Under the pieces are notes generated by a model that searched no databases, was not told the DNA's origin, and was given only the letters and a program-made list of their open reading frames with translations. The position numbers were made by a program, and so were the translations under genes. Positions 25,953-33,652 of a stretch of 64,000 nt of DNA are shown in pieces (positions within the stretch are counted from its first letter, which is position 1; every line of letters starts with the position of its first letter). The stretch is from Clostridiales bacterium UBA1774 (GTDB lineage: Bacteria > Bacillota > Clostridia > Oscillospirales > Oscillospiraceae): contig DCGQ01000025.1 in assembly GCA_002314635.1 (NCBI GenBank), positions 5,675 through 69,674 of the forward strand, read 5' to 3'.

Positions 25953-28087
25953 GCATTGAAAAAGAAAAGAAGCTGCAGGTCAAGGATCTGACCATTTCCT
26001 TCCGCACCGTCAATGGAAAGCTGCAGGCTGTCCGGGACATCTCCTTTGATCTTTACAAAGGTGAAACGCTGGCAATCGTTGGTGAATCCGGTTCCGGCAA
26101 ATCCGCAACCAGCAAAACGATTCTGGGCATCTCCGCCGCGAACACGATCATTGAGGGCGGCGAGATCCTGTATGACGGAAAGGATCTTCTGAAAATCACA
26201 GAGGAGGACTTCCACCGCATCCGGGGCGACAAGATCGCCATGGTATTTCAGGACCCGCTCAGCAGCCTGAACCCCATTATGCGCGTAGGCAAGCAGCTCA
26301 CGGAAGCCATGCTGCTGAAAAACAAGGCCAACTGCCGGGAAAGCCGCCGAAAACTGAATCAGGCCATGAAGGATCTGAATGACGCCATGAACGGCGCAGG
26401 CTATCAATCCGGAGCCGACCTTTTCAGCACCTACCGTTCCATCATCCGCACACAGGTCAAATATGAAACGCCTTACGATCAGGCCCACGCAAATGCCGTT
26501 GCCGCCGCAAAAGCAGCGGATGATATGCTGCTTGCCATCGAAAAGGAAGCGCTTACCGATCCGCTCAAGGACAGTCACGAGCTGAAAACCTATGCTGATG
26601 CCAGTGCTGACCGCTTTGTCGTGCGGGACAGCGCCGCGCTGAAGTCTCTCACCGGTGAACTGGTCTCGGCAGCACGCAAAAAAGATATGGCTGCCCTGAA
26701 AAAAGCCGCTGCGGATTTGAAAGCGACCTTGCAGGAGGCGCTGGATCAGCCCAAACCTGATTTCTTTGCACTGGGCTGCTGGTGTGTACTGGAGAAGCAG
26801 ACCCCCGCCAGCGAAAGCATCCGCGAACTGAACGCGAAAACCGCTCCTTCTGCTTCCGGTTCCTTCATGCAGGAGTTCCGCAGCGCCGTTACTGCCGCGC
26901 TGCGTTATTCCGCCGACCGTTCCGTAAAGGCAATGGGCAGCGCCATGGCGCTGCTGAGCAAGGAAGCAGATACATGGAAGCAGGCCCTGCCCGCTGAATC
27001 GGAAGCACGGCGTCTCGGCGGAAATCTGAGCAAGGCTGTAGAATCCGCCATCGACCCGCTGGAATACGTCAAGACCAGTCTTGCCTATACCTTCCGCGTC
27101 AGTCTGGAAAGCGCCATGGATATCTATTACCGCGGCATTCAGAAGAACGAAGCCGAAACGAAACGCTTCCAGCGCCAGACCGCCCGGTTTGAGCGGCTTT
27201 CCGCCCGTGGAAAGGCTCCCGAGTGGAAGGTGGTTCCGCTTTCTCTGGTCGATTTGGAGCTGGCACAGGCGAATATCGTCCGAATCATGGAAAACATGAA
27301 TCAGCAGTTCCTGCAGCGCATCGAAATGCTGAAAACCGTGGATGATGTGCAGCGCACGGAGCAATTCCTCAGCTGGCTGCAGGAAACCGCCGTCGGTGAG
27401 TATCACAGGATCACCCACAGCATGGCCAAGGACACCGCCATCCGAATCATGGAGCAGGTTGGTATCTCCGAAGCCAGAAAGCGCTACCGTCAGTACCCCT
27501 TTGAATTTTCCGGCGGTATGCGGCAGCGTATCGTAATTGCCATCTCCCTCACTGCCGATCCGGATATTCTGATCTGCGACGAGCCTACCACTGCCTTGGA
27601 TGTGACCATTCAGGCACAGATTCTGGAGCTGATCAACAATCTGAAAAAGCAGCGGAACCTGTCCGTCATCTTCATCACCCATGATCTGGGTGTTGTAGCG
27701 AATATGGCAGACCGGATCGCGGTCATGTATGCCGGAAAGATCGTGGAATACGGCACCAGCGAGGATGTTTTCTATCACCCTGCCCATCCCTATACATGGG
27801 CACTGCTGGCCTCCATCCCCGATCTGGACAGCAAGGATAAGCTGGAAGCCATTCCAGGTACCCCGCCCAATATGATCTACCCGCCCGTGGGAGATGCGTT
27901 TGCGGCTCGCAACAAATATGCGCTGGAGCTGGATTTTGAGCAGCAGCCGCCCATGTTCCAAATCAGCGACACCCATTACGCTGCCACATGGCTGCTTCAT
28001 CCGGATGCGCCGAAGGTGGATATGCCGGATATCGTAAAAGAACGCATTGCCCGCATGGGCAGGAACGGAGGTAATCAGAATGCCTGA
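25949..28087 (+). CDS. Opp-type ABC ATPase with about 360-residue helical insertion (OppD-like)
   Basis: 712 residues, about twice the normal OppD. Walker A GESGSGKS (residues 45-52) and Q-loop MVFQDPLSSLNP (98-109) come first. A long Ala/Lys/Glu-rich, probably helical segment follows (about 127-485). Then come the signature FSGGMRQR (about 519), Walker B ILICDEPTTALD and the H-loop ITHDLG. The C-terminal oligopeptide-transporter motif (GTPPNMIYPPVGDAFAARN) is present but lacks the Cys residues that hold the Fe-S cluster in many OppD/DppD. All catalytic motifs are intact, so the insertion should not abolish ATP hydrolysis. A frameshift is unlikely because the frame stays open with normal codon use. 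Confidence 0.92.
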   Translation: MSIEKEKKLQVKDLTISFRTVNGKLQAVRDISFDLYKGETLAIVGESGSGKSATSKTILGISAANTIIEGGEILYDGKDLLKITEEDFHRIRGDKIAMVFQDPLSSLNPIMRVGKQLTEAMLLKNKANCRESRRKLNQAMKDLNDAMNGAGYQSGADLFSTYRSIIRTQVKYETPYDQAHANAVAAAKAADDMLLAIEKEALTDPLKDSHELKTYADASADRFVVRDSAALKSLTGELVSAARKKDMAALKKAAADLKATLQEALDQPKPDFFALGCWCVLEKQTPASESIRELNAKTAPSASGSFMQEFRSAVTAALRYSADRSVKAMGSAMALLSKEADTWKQALPAESEARRLGGNLSKAVESAIDPLEYVKTSLAYTFRVSLESAMDIYYRGIQKNEAETKRFQRQTARFERLSARGKAPEWKVVPLSLVDLELAQANIVRIMENMNQQFLQRIEMLKTVDDVQRTEQFLSWLQETAVGEYHRITHSMAKDTAIRIMEQVGISEARKRYRQYPFEFSGGMRQRIVIAISLTADPDILICDEPTTALDVTIQAQILELINNLKKQRNLSVIFITHDLGVVANMADRIAVMYAGKIVEYGTSEDVFYHPAHPYTWALLASIPDLDSKDKLEAIPGTPPNMIYPPVGDAFAARNKYALELDFEQQPPMFQISDTHYAATWLLHPDAPKVDMPDIVKERIARMGRNGGNQNA

Positions 28088-29156
28088 GAATCAAGAAGTC
28101 CTGCTCCGGGTAGACAACCTCTGCCAGTATTTCAAGCTGGACCACAACACAGTGAACAAGGCCGTAGATCATGTCAGCTTTGATATCAAAAAAGGCGAGG
28201 TCTTCGGTCTGGTTGGTGAATCCGGCTGTGGAAAGACCACCACCGGGCGCAGTATCATCAAGCTTTACGACATCACCTCCGGCAGCGTTTACTTTCAGGG
28301 ACAGCGGATCTGTGCCGGTATCCAATCCTACAAGGACGCCATCGAAGCGGCAAAAAAGGAAAAGAAGTCCTGCTCCGACAGTGCCCGTATCGCCGAACTG
28401 GACAAGCTGATTGCCGATAACAAGGAGCAGATTCGTTCCGCCCGTTATGACCACAAGCACACGGATAAGAAGCTGATCACCCAGATCCAGATGATCTTTC
28501 AGGATCCCATTGCGTCTCTGGATCCGCGCATGACGGTTCGTGATATTATTGCGGAGGGTCTGGAGATCAAGGGTGTCAAGGACAAGGAATACATTGACCG
28601 AAAAGTTTTCGAAATGCTGGAAACCGTTGGTCTGGTGCGAGAGCACGCTTCCCGTTACCCCCACGAGTTTTCCGGCGGCCAGCGGCAGCGTATCGGCGTT
28701 GCCCGCAGTCTGATCATGGAACCCAGCCTGATCATTGCCGATGAGCCCATCTCCGCACTGGACGTATCCATTCGGGCACAAATCATTAATCTGCTGAACG
28801 ATCTCTGCCATGAACGCGGCATCACCATTCTGTTCATCGCCCATGACCTGAGCGTGGTCAAATACTTCTCCGACCGCATCGGCGTGATGTACTATGGCAA
28901 AATGGTGGAACTGGCAACCTCCGATGAACTGTTCAAATATCCGCTCCATCCCTATACCCGAAGTCTTCTCTCTGCAATTCCCCAGCCTGACCCAAACTAT
29001 GAGCGGAATCGGAAGCGCATCGTATACAACCCGGTGGCCGATCATGACTACCGCAGCTCTCAGCCCAGCTTCCGTGAGGTCTATCCGGGGCATTTTGTCC
29101 TCTGTGATGACGCAGAACTGGAAAAGTACCGGAAACGTGTGTCACAGGATCCATGA
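28080..29156 (+). CDS. Opp-type ABC ATPase (OppF-like) with about 50-residue insertion
   Basis: 358 residues. Walker A GESGCGKT (47-54), Q-loop IQMIFQDPIASLDP, signature FSGGQRQR, Walker B LIIADEPISALD, H-loop IAHDLS. Between Walker A and the Q-loop there is an extra charged helical hairpin (about residues 80-130: YKDAIEAAKKEKK ... AELDKLIADNKEQ). The insertion is at a different place from that in the partner ATPase. The start overlaps the partner's stop by 8 bases, with CGGAGG ahead. Confidence 0.93.
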   Translation: MPENQEVLLRVDNLCQYFKLDHNTVNKAVDHVSFDIKKGEVFGLVGESGCGKTTTGRSIIKLYDITSGSVYFQGQRICAGIQSYKDAIEAAKKEKKSCSDSARIAELDKLIADNKEQIRSARYDHKHTDKKLITQIQMIFQDPIASLDPRMTVRDIIAEGLEIKGVKDKEYIDRKVFEMLETVGLVREHASRYPHEFSGGQRQRIGVARSLIMEPSLIIADEPISALDVSIRAQIINLLNDLCHERGITILFIAHDLSVVKYFSDRIGVMYYGKMVELATSDELFKYPLHPYTRSLLSAIPQPDPNYERNRKRIVYNPVADHDYRSSQPSFREVYPGHFVLCDDAELEKYRKRVSQDP

Positions 29157-29545
29157 AGAATCCGAAGAAGCTGTATATTCTGCTGGGAACCGGATTTGTC
29201 ATCGCTGCGGTGGTTTCCGTCACGCAGGGTCTGTTTTCCTCTCCTTCTGCAGCCGATGCCCTGCGGCATCTATGTGACGGCTGTTTCGTTGCCGCGCTGC
29301 TGCTGCTGGGAAGCGGCGGTCTGGTGTGGACATACTCCGGCGGCGTTCTGGACGGACTGGGTTTCAGCACGAAAACGCTGCTGAGCCTGAAATGGAAGGC
29401 CTTTGGCGACTACAAAGAGTCCTTTCAGGAATATCGGCAGCGTCGGGAGCTGAAAAACGGTTCTCCCCGCCCCTATCTGGTTGCAGGCGGCTGCTGGCTG
29501 CTGGTTTCTGTCTTGCTGTTTCTGGCGTATACACTGGTGAAATAA
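29153..29545 (+). CDS. Small membrane protein, DUF3899-like
   Basis: 130 residues with three hydrophobic segments: LYILLGTGFVIAAVVSV, CFVAALLLLGSGGLVWTYSGGVLDG and PYLVAGGCWLLVSVLLFLAY. The central GG-x-x-D pattern and helix order resemble DUF3899 proteins, which are of unknown function. The ATGA overlap with the ATPase gene makes it the last cistron of the transporter operon, so an accessory role in transport is possible. Confidence 0.65.
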   Translation: MKNPKKLYILLGTGFVIAAVVSVTQGLFSSPSAADALRHLCDGCFVAALLLLGSGGLVWTYSGGVLDGLGFSTKTLLSLKWKAFGDYKESFQEYRQRRELKNGSPRPYLVAGGCWLLVSVLLFLAYTLVK

Positions 29546-29553
29546 CGCTCACG

Positions 29554-29588
29554 ACCCGGCCGCGGCACACAGCCGCAGGCCGGGTTTT
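29554..29588 (+). terminator. Terminator of the transporter operon
   Basis: ACCCGGCC-GCGGC, loop ACACA, GCCGC-A-GGCCGGGT, then TTT. Confidence 0.88.
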
Positions 29589-29595
29589 CGTGTGG

Positions 29596-29624
29596 TCATA
29601 TTCCCGCTCCCCGCATCATATGCT
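29596..29624 (+). promoter_or_regulatory. Sigma-E-type sporulation promoter of spoIIID
   Basis: TCATATT (29596-29602), 14 bases, CATATGCT (29617-29624), matching the mother-cell sigma-E pattern (-35 with ATATT, -10 CATAnnnT). In Bacillus subtilis spoIIID is transcribed by sigma-E, so element and gene agree. Confidence 0.75.
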
Positions 29625-29663
29625 CTGGTAAGCAGACAGGATGCTGCGGTTTGGAGTGATGAT

Positions 29664-29915
29664 ATGATTCCGACAATCGAGGAACGAGCCGTACTGCTGG
29701 CGGAGTACATTGTGGAAAATCGGTCCACGGTTCGGGCGGCGGCAGGCAGATTTGGCATCAGCAAAAGTACCGTTCACAAGGACATTACGCAGCGTCTCCC
29801 CTGCTGCAGTGAACCGCTGTACCGGGAGGTAAAGCAGATTCTGGAGCAGAACAAGGCCGAGCGCCATCTGCGCGGCGGTGAGGCCACGCGAAGGAAATAC
29901 AAAGAGCTCAGTTGA
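29664..29915 (+). CDS. spoIIID: Sporulation transcriptional regulator SpoIIID
   Basis: 83 residues, normal length. It is a mother-cell DNA-binding protein that switches sigma-E genes on or off. The helix-turn-helix AAAGRFGISKSTVHKDITQRLP is characteristic, and the basic C-terminal tail (RHLRGGEATRRKYKE) is also family-typical. The ATG follows TTGGAG by nine bases. It stands as a single gene between two terminators. Confidence 0.95.
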   Translation: MIPTIEERAVLLAEYIVENRSTVRAAAGRFGISKSTVHKDITQRLPCCSEPLYREVKQILEQNKAERHLRGGEATRRKYKELS

Positions 29916-29956
29916 AAATCCCCCTTTGCGGTTCGTACTGCCGCAAAGGGGGATTT
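29916..29956. terminator. Bidirectional terminator between spoIIID and the coat genes
   Basis: Perfect 16-bp stem starting AAATCCCCCTTTGCGG with a 9-base loop. On the minus strand it is followed by TTTTC, so it mainly ends the coat-gene transcript; it also serves convergent spoIIID. Confidence 0.88.
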
Positions 29957-29958
29957 CG

Positions 29959-30234
29959 TCAACCCTGATTCAGTTTATTCCAGGTGGTCTGGATTTTCTG
30001 CTGCTCCGCCTGCTCCGGTACATACCAGCCTTTGCTGTTCAAACCGGAAAAGATACACGCCTGAATGCCGTGTTCCTCGTTCAGAATATTCAGAAACGTA
30101 TTCCGCAGCTGAGGATTCACGCACTCGCCCGCATAGGTGTTGTAAGCCGCGGTGATCTGCTTCTGGCTGCAAAGGCAGTCGCCCAGAATCTCTTTTTCAT
30201 CATACAGATTGCTGCACTGATTGGGATTTGTCAT
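29959..30234 (-). CDS. Spore coat protein, CotF family
   Basis: 91 residues. The pattern DEKEILGDCLCSQKQITAAYNTYAGEC, LRNTFLNILNEEHGIQ and GWYVPEQAE is the Coat_F domain, a ferritin-like helical module of spore coat proteins. Ribosome-binding site AAGGAGG. It follows the 61-residue protein by ten bases. It would be made in the mother cell and assembled on the forespore. Confidence 0.88.
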   Translation of the reverse strand: MTNPNQCSNLYDEKEILGDCLCSQKQITAAYNTYAGECVNPQLRNTFLNILNEEHGIQACIFSGLNSKGWYVPEQAEQQKIQTTWNKLNQG

Positions 30235-30244
30235 GGCGGCCTCC

Positions 30245-30430
30245 TTAATGCAAAAAGTTCATCAGCGTGCTGCAGTGCTGCTGATGCTTTCCGGCGATTT
30301 GGTTCAGATCGTTCTGAACCTTAGGGTCCGTGCAAAGACAGGCCATCGCCTGATACTTCTTTACCAGCACCTGCTCGTGCCGGATCTGGTCATCCAGAGC
30401 GGAAAGCTCCTTGGTTGTCAGGTTTGCCAT
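30245..30430 (-). CDS. Small coat-associated helical protein
   Basis: 61 residues starting MANLTTKELSALDDQI, with AAGGAG seven bases ahead; a longer frame to 30496 has no ribosome-binding site. It consists of two amphipathic helices (HEQVLVKKYQAMACLC and DLNQIAGKHQQHCSTLM). Such short proteins commonly accompany CotF in Clostridia, apparently as the other half of a ferritin-like bundle. Four Cys/His-rich positions could bind metal. Co-transcribed with the CotF gene. Confidence 0.75.
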   Translation of the reverse strand: MANLTTKELSALDDQIRHEQVLVKKYQAMACLCTDPKVQNDLNQIAGKHQQHCSTLMNFLH

Positions 30431-30470
30431 ACAGAATACTCCTTGCTTGTCATTTGGGGCACCGGAAGTA

Positions 30471-31046
30471 TTATGTACCGTTCTCCGCCGCTTCAATCCC
30501 GGTAACTTTTTCCGATTCGCAAAGCGTCAGCTCTCCATTCCGGAAGCAGAATACCAGATAGGGTGCGCCGTCCAGTTCCAGATAAGACGCCAGACAGAAG
30601 ATCGGCATCAAGGGAAAGGGCGTCAGGAGCGGTACGGCCAGCAGGGTATCTTCTCCGTTTCTGCGGCATCTCAAACCCGCAATCCCTCTGCAGCACTCCC
30701 GCAGCTCCGGCTCGGAAAACAGCTCCCAGCCTCGCTCTGCCTGCTCCCACAGAGATGCTTCTTCCCCGGCAATCCGGCAGCTTTCCGCCCGCGTCAATCC
30801 CATTCTCCGCCGCTCTGCCGGTGAAAAACGCCGCAGCAGCGTGTATTCCCCGTCTCCTGGTGTCAGAACGCCCAGTGAAATATCCTTCCCTTCGCATCGC
30901 GCCAGAAGCCGCAGAACGCCGTGCTTCCCGCTCCGGCAGGACGCATGAAAAAGCTGGTATGCGCCGGATGGTTCCACGGTCAGCCGTCCCGTTTCCCTGC
31001 CGTCCTCCAGAATCGCGCATTCATAGCCATTATTTTCCATCTCCAT
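30471..31046 (-). CDS. Hypothetical protein, unknown family
   Basis: 191 residues, no signal peptide and no confident membrane segment. Composition is Cys- and Arg-rich, with beta-like segments at both ends (YECAILEDGRETGRLTVEPSG, APYLVFCFRNGELTLCE) around a charged helical centre (SPAERRRMGLTRAESCRIAG). I do not recognise it. The start is uncertain: the ATG used lies within ten bases of a terminator T run and lacks a good ribosome-binding site. The gene ends 40 bases before the coat genes and may be co-expressed with them. Confidence 0.55.
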   Translation of the reverse strand: MEMENNGYECAILEDGRETGRLTVEPSGAYQLFHASCRSGKHGVLRLLARCEGKDISLGVLTPGDGEYTLLRRFSPAERRRMGLTRAESCRIAGEEASLWEQAERGWELFSEPELRECCRGIAGLRCRRNGEDTLLAVPLLTPFPLMPIFCLASYLELDGAPYLVFCFRNGELTLCESEKVTGIEAAENGT

Positions 31047-31050
31047 AGGT

Positions 31051-31078
31051 AATAAAAGGAGCCGGTCGTTCCGGCTCC
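31051..31078 (-). terminator. Terminator after the membrane-anchored hypothetical protein
   Basis: GGAGCCGG, loop of five, CCGGCTCC, then TTTTATT on the minus strand. Confidence 0.88.
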
Positions 31079-31084
31079 GCTCCT

Positions 31085-31600
31085 TTATCCGATCTGATGC
31101 CCGCCGCGTATCAGCAGGGCGGACGCCTCTGCCGCATTCAGTTTCGTCTCCGCCGAGGCAAGGCAGAGATGATTTTTTTCCAGTTCGGCACCGGCTTTCT
31201 GTTCCAGCGCATCCGTGGTATCCGAAATCGTACCGCTCTGAACGCTGACGCTGCCGCTGCGAAGGATCACCTCAGTGCCCAGCGACAGGGTCAGAACGGT
31301 GCCTTTTTCTGCGGTTACTTCCTGCCAGTCGGCAGTATTTCGTGCTTCTCTGCTGCTTTCCTCCAGTGCCGTCACCCGTTCTTCCAGCGCCGTCTGCAGC
31401 GCTTCCGTATGGGAATCCAGATCCTTGCGGAACAGCTCTGTCACATACTCCGCAAATACCTCGTTCAGATAACTCAGTGTAATCAGCGGATCCTCCTCGC
31501 TGCCGGGCACGGACAGCGCATCGCCCACTGCAAATACGCCTGCGGTCAGAATTGCTGCCGCCAGCAGAATAATCAAAAGGATCCGGTATTTCTTTTTCAT
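31085..31600 (-). CDS. Membrane-anchored protein with coiled coil, unknown family
   Basis: 171 residues: one N-terminal transmembrane helix (ILLIILLAAAILTAGVFAVG), a probable coiled coil (EALQTALEERVTALEESSREA) and a C-terminal beta-rich domain with GTVLTLSLGTEVILRSGSVSVQ, which looks like a small exposed beta structure. The start MKKKYR follows AAAGAGAG. Co-oriented with mazF, 25 bases downstream of it. An envelope or spore role is possible but not shown. Confidence 0.65.
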   Translation of the reverse strand: MKKKYRILLIILLAAAILTAGVFAVGDALSVPGSEEDPLITLSYLNEVFAEYVTELFRKDLDSHTEALQTALEERVTALEESSREARNTADWQEVTAEKGTVLTLSLGTEVILRSGSVSVQSGTISDTTDALEQKAGAELEKNHLCLASAETKLNAAEASALLIRGGHQIG

Positions 31601-31625
31601 AAGCTGTCTCTCTTTCCTTCGCAAT

Positions 31626-31997
31626 CTAAACGGTGCCGCTGATACCGCTGCCCAGTCCGAAGCTGACGGCAATGGCATTGTCCACCCGGCCCATCATATC
31701 CTCATCCAGCTTTCCCATCCGTTCCCGCAGGCGCTGCTTGTCGATGGTACGGATCTGTTCCAGCAGGATCACCGAATCCCGGGTCAGTCCGCAGCTTTGT
31801 CCGCCCAGAGAAATATGGGTGGGAAGTCTGGCTTTCCCGGTCTGGGAAGTGATCGCCGCCGCAATCACCGTGGGACTGTAGCGGTTTCCGATATCATTCT
31901 GAATAATAAGTACGGGACGCATCCCGCCCTGTTCGCTGCCCACCACCGGGCTCAGATCTGCGTAGTAAATATCGCCCCGTCTGACGATTCCTGTCAT
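31626..31997 (-). CDS. mazF: MazF/PemK-family endoribonuclease without adjacent antitoxin
   Basis: 123 residues. [31 protein letters not shown] is the class-defining start; the catalytic Arg (GMRPV) and Thr (ITSQTG) are present. It cleaves single-stranded mRNA at short motifs when freed from its antitoxin. The start follows GGAG by ten bases; the nine extra codons of a longer frame add nothing conserved. Firmicute mazF genes normally follow mazE, often after alr. Here the gene upstream encodes a lipoprotein and no small antitoxin frame with a ribosome-binding site is visible. Confidence 0.93.
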   Translation of the reverse strand: MTGIVRRGDIYYADLSPVVGSEQGGMRPVLIIQNDIGNRYSPTVIAAAITSQTGKARLPTHISLGGQSCGLTRDSVILLEQIRTIDKQRLRERMGKLDEDMMGRVDNAIAVSFGLGSGISGTV

Positions 31998-32084
31998 TTT
32001 CTTCACGCTCCGCCAATGCAATTACCGTTCCATCTTATGTCCGGCAATTTCATTGTTCCACGGTGAAGGGAAAAATATACGCGC

Positions 32085-32654
32085 TCAAACCGATTCCGAA
32101 AAATCGGCTGTTATCACGCAGGTTCCGTTTTCCGCGATCTCACTGTAAAGCGGCTGTCCGGTTTCCGAATCAAACCAGGTGGTAAACCAGATCAGTTCCT
32201 CCTGACCGGCAGCGGTCAGATCCATCCGGGCGGCAATGCATTCTCTTTCTCCGCGCCGCTCCTGCCAGCAATCCGTGACACAGCCGGTGAGCCAGCTTTC
32301 GATCAGCATGGGAAATGCCTGAATGGGACTCAGTCCTGCCGCTGCGCCGGTGTCCAACATCGCACCGTCATAATACAGCGTGACCCCGGTTTCGTCCAGC
32401 TTAACCGCAACATTTTCCAGCTCTGCCGGTTCCAACACGGTAATGATCCCGCTGTCCGCATCCCCGGCATAGGTCAGCAGCCAGGCATAGACCCGTTCTC
32501 CGTAGTCGGCGCACACCCGTGCCTTCAATGTGTAGGTTTTCTGCTCCAGCATTCGGGCACGCAGCAGGGCAAACTGGCTTTTCCCATCCCGCACCGTACC
32601 GGCACAGCCGGTGAGCAGACAGGCAAGCAGCAGGGTCAGAATCATTTTCTTCAA
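32085..32654 (-). CDS. Lipoprotein of unknown function
   Basis: 189 residues starting at TTG (KKMILTLLLACLLTGCAG), with GGAGG seven bases ahead. The hydrophobic stretch and LTGC lipobox make it a lipid-anchored surface protein. The body alternates beta strands (YTLKARVCADYGERVYAWLLTYAGD, GIITVLEPAELENVAVKLDETGVTLYYDG) like LolA/outer-surface-type or sporulation lipoproteins that bind hydrophobic ligands. I cannot name the family. It lies between mazF and a DUF6106-like gene and is probably co-transcribed with both. Confidence 0.75.
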   Translation of the reverse strand: MKKMILTLLLACLLTGCAGTVRDGKSQFALLRARMLEQKTYTLKARVCADYGERVYAWLLTYAGDADSGIITVLEPAELENVAVKLDETGVTLYYDGAMLDTGAAAGLSPIQAFPMLIESWLTGCVTDCWQERRGERECIAARMDLTAAGQEELIWFTTWFDSETGQPLYSEIAENGTCVITADFSESV

Positions 32655-32733
32655 ACGCTTCGCCTCCGGAAACATCGGCGGCACCTGTGCGGTGCTGCCC
32701 TGATGCTTCCAGATTATGCTTTGACGGCAGCCG

Positions 32734-33276
32734 TTATTCCTCCGAAGGGACCTGTTCCTCCGGCAGCGTATACTCCATCTTCCGGCCGAGATAACCCTTG
32801 AATGCTGCCAGCAGCCGATCATTGGGGCTCAGATACACCAGTTCCCGGCTTCCGTCCTGCCGCTCGGAAATGAAATACCAGCGATTCGAAGCTTTCGCGC
32901 CGATGGCCGCATCCACCGTCCGGGTGAAGCTGCCCTGCAGCGTGCTTTCGTGTCCGGCGCAGGGAGCCATTGCTGTGATTTCCTTGCAGGAAACGCTGAG
33001 TACCGTGCTGCGCTTGCGGCGGCCGAGAATCTTATCAATGTCCACATCCCCGTTGATAAAGGAATACTCGTACTCTTTGACGGTATAGACAAAGGCAAAA
33101 AACTCCAGAATGATCACCAACGCAAACAGAACCGGAAAAAAGTTTTTTGCCAATAGAAACGCGGCTGTGATCAGTACCAGTCCCGCAAAGACCGTTCCCA
33201 GCTTGAACATCGTCTCACCACCGGGACGCTGGCGGCGGACAAGCTGTTCCACAAAAACATCCTGATAGACCTTCAT
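32734..33276 (-). CDS. Two-helix membrane protein, DUF6106-like
   Basis: 180 residues. Short cytoplasmic start (MKVYQDVFVEQLVRRQ), two adjacent helices (FKLGTVFAGLVLITAAFLLA and FFPVLFALVIILEFFAFVYTV), then a soluble domain with EYEYSFINGDVDIDKILGRRKR and RWYFISERQDGSRELVYLSPNDRLLAAFK. I believe this is the DUF6106 type found in Clostridia; its function is unknown. The start lies just downstream of its own promoter, which confirms that the longer frame is not used. Confidence 0.65.
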   Translation of the reverse strand: MKVYQDVFVEQLVRRQRPGGETMFKLGTVFAGLVLITAAFLLAKNFFPVLFALVIILEFFAFVYTVKEYEYSFINGDVDIDKILGRRKRSTVLSVSCKEITAMAPCAGHESTLQGSFTRTVDAAIGAKASNRWYFISERQDGSRELVYLSPNDRLLAAFKGYLGRKMEYTLPEEQVPSEE

Positions 33277-33308
33277 ATTCCGTTTCGTCCTTCCTTTTAG
33301 TATATGAC

Positions 33309-33337
33309 AGTATAAAGCAAAAAAAAGGATATTGCAA
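33309..33337 (-). promoter_or_regulatory. Minus-strand promoter sharing its -35 with the pheST promoter
   Basis: TTGCAA (33332-33337), 17 bases, TATACT read on the minus strand (33309-33314). TTGCAA is its own reverse complement, and the same six bases form the -35 of the divergent pheST promoter. Confidence 0.82.
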
Positions 33338-33360
33338 TATGGAAACTCTCGTGATATACT
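33332..33360 (+). promoter_or_regulatory. pheST promoter
   Basis: TTGCAA (33332-33337), 17 bases, TATACT (33355-33360). Confidence 0.85.
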
Positions 33361-33366
33361 CGCGCA

Positions 33367-33609
33367 AAATGGCGTTGAGCGGGAAAATAACGGGATCGGC
33401 GTTTTGCAGAGACGGGTACACCGGCTGAGAGTATCCGATTCGCCCTCCGTTTGGTTCGCCCGGGAGCTGCGGCGCAATGGCCGACGGTTCAGCCCCGTCA
33501 CAGGCTGTGGGAAATGATGGTTTCCCGTTAAGGTGCGCAGCTATGCTGCGAATATGGGTGGTACCGCGGAGCTTTCCGTCCCATACACATGGGAGGAGGC
33601 TCTTTTTTT
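33367..33609 (+). promoter_or_regulatory. Phe-responsive T-box leader
   Basis: Contains the T-box core GGGTGGTACCGCGG (33556-33569); its UGGU pairs with a tRNA ending ACCA. The stem I base GACGGG pairs with CCCGTC, and the 3' side of the specifier loop reads TTC followed by AGC, giving a Phe codon at 33488-33490. A terminator with T7 follows (33569-33609). Uncharged tRNA-Phe would stabilise the antiterminator and allow pheST transcription. Confidence 0.93.
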
Positions 33610-33652
33610 GTGTCATCTTCTCATAAGAATTTTTTGGGAGGCAGAAATCAGT

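Noticed and set aside
25949..28087. Frameshift or fusion artefact in the long OppD-like gene
   Set aside because: One continuous frame with normal codon use and all motifs in order; the insertion looks genuine.
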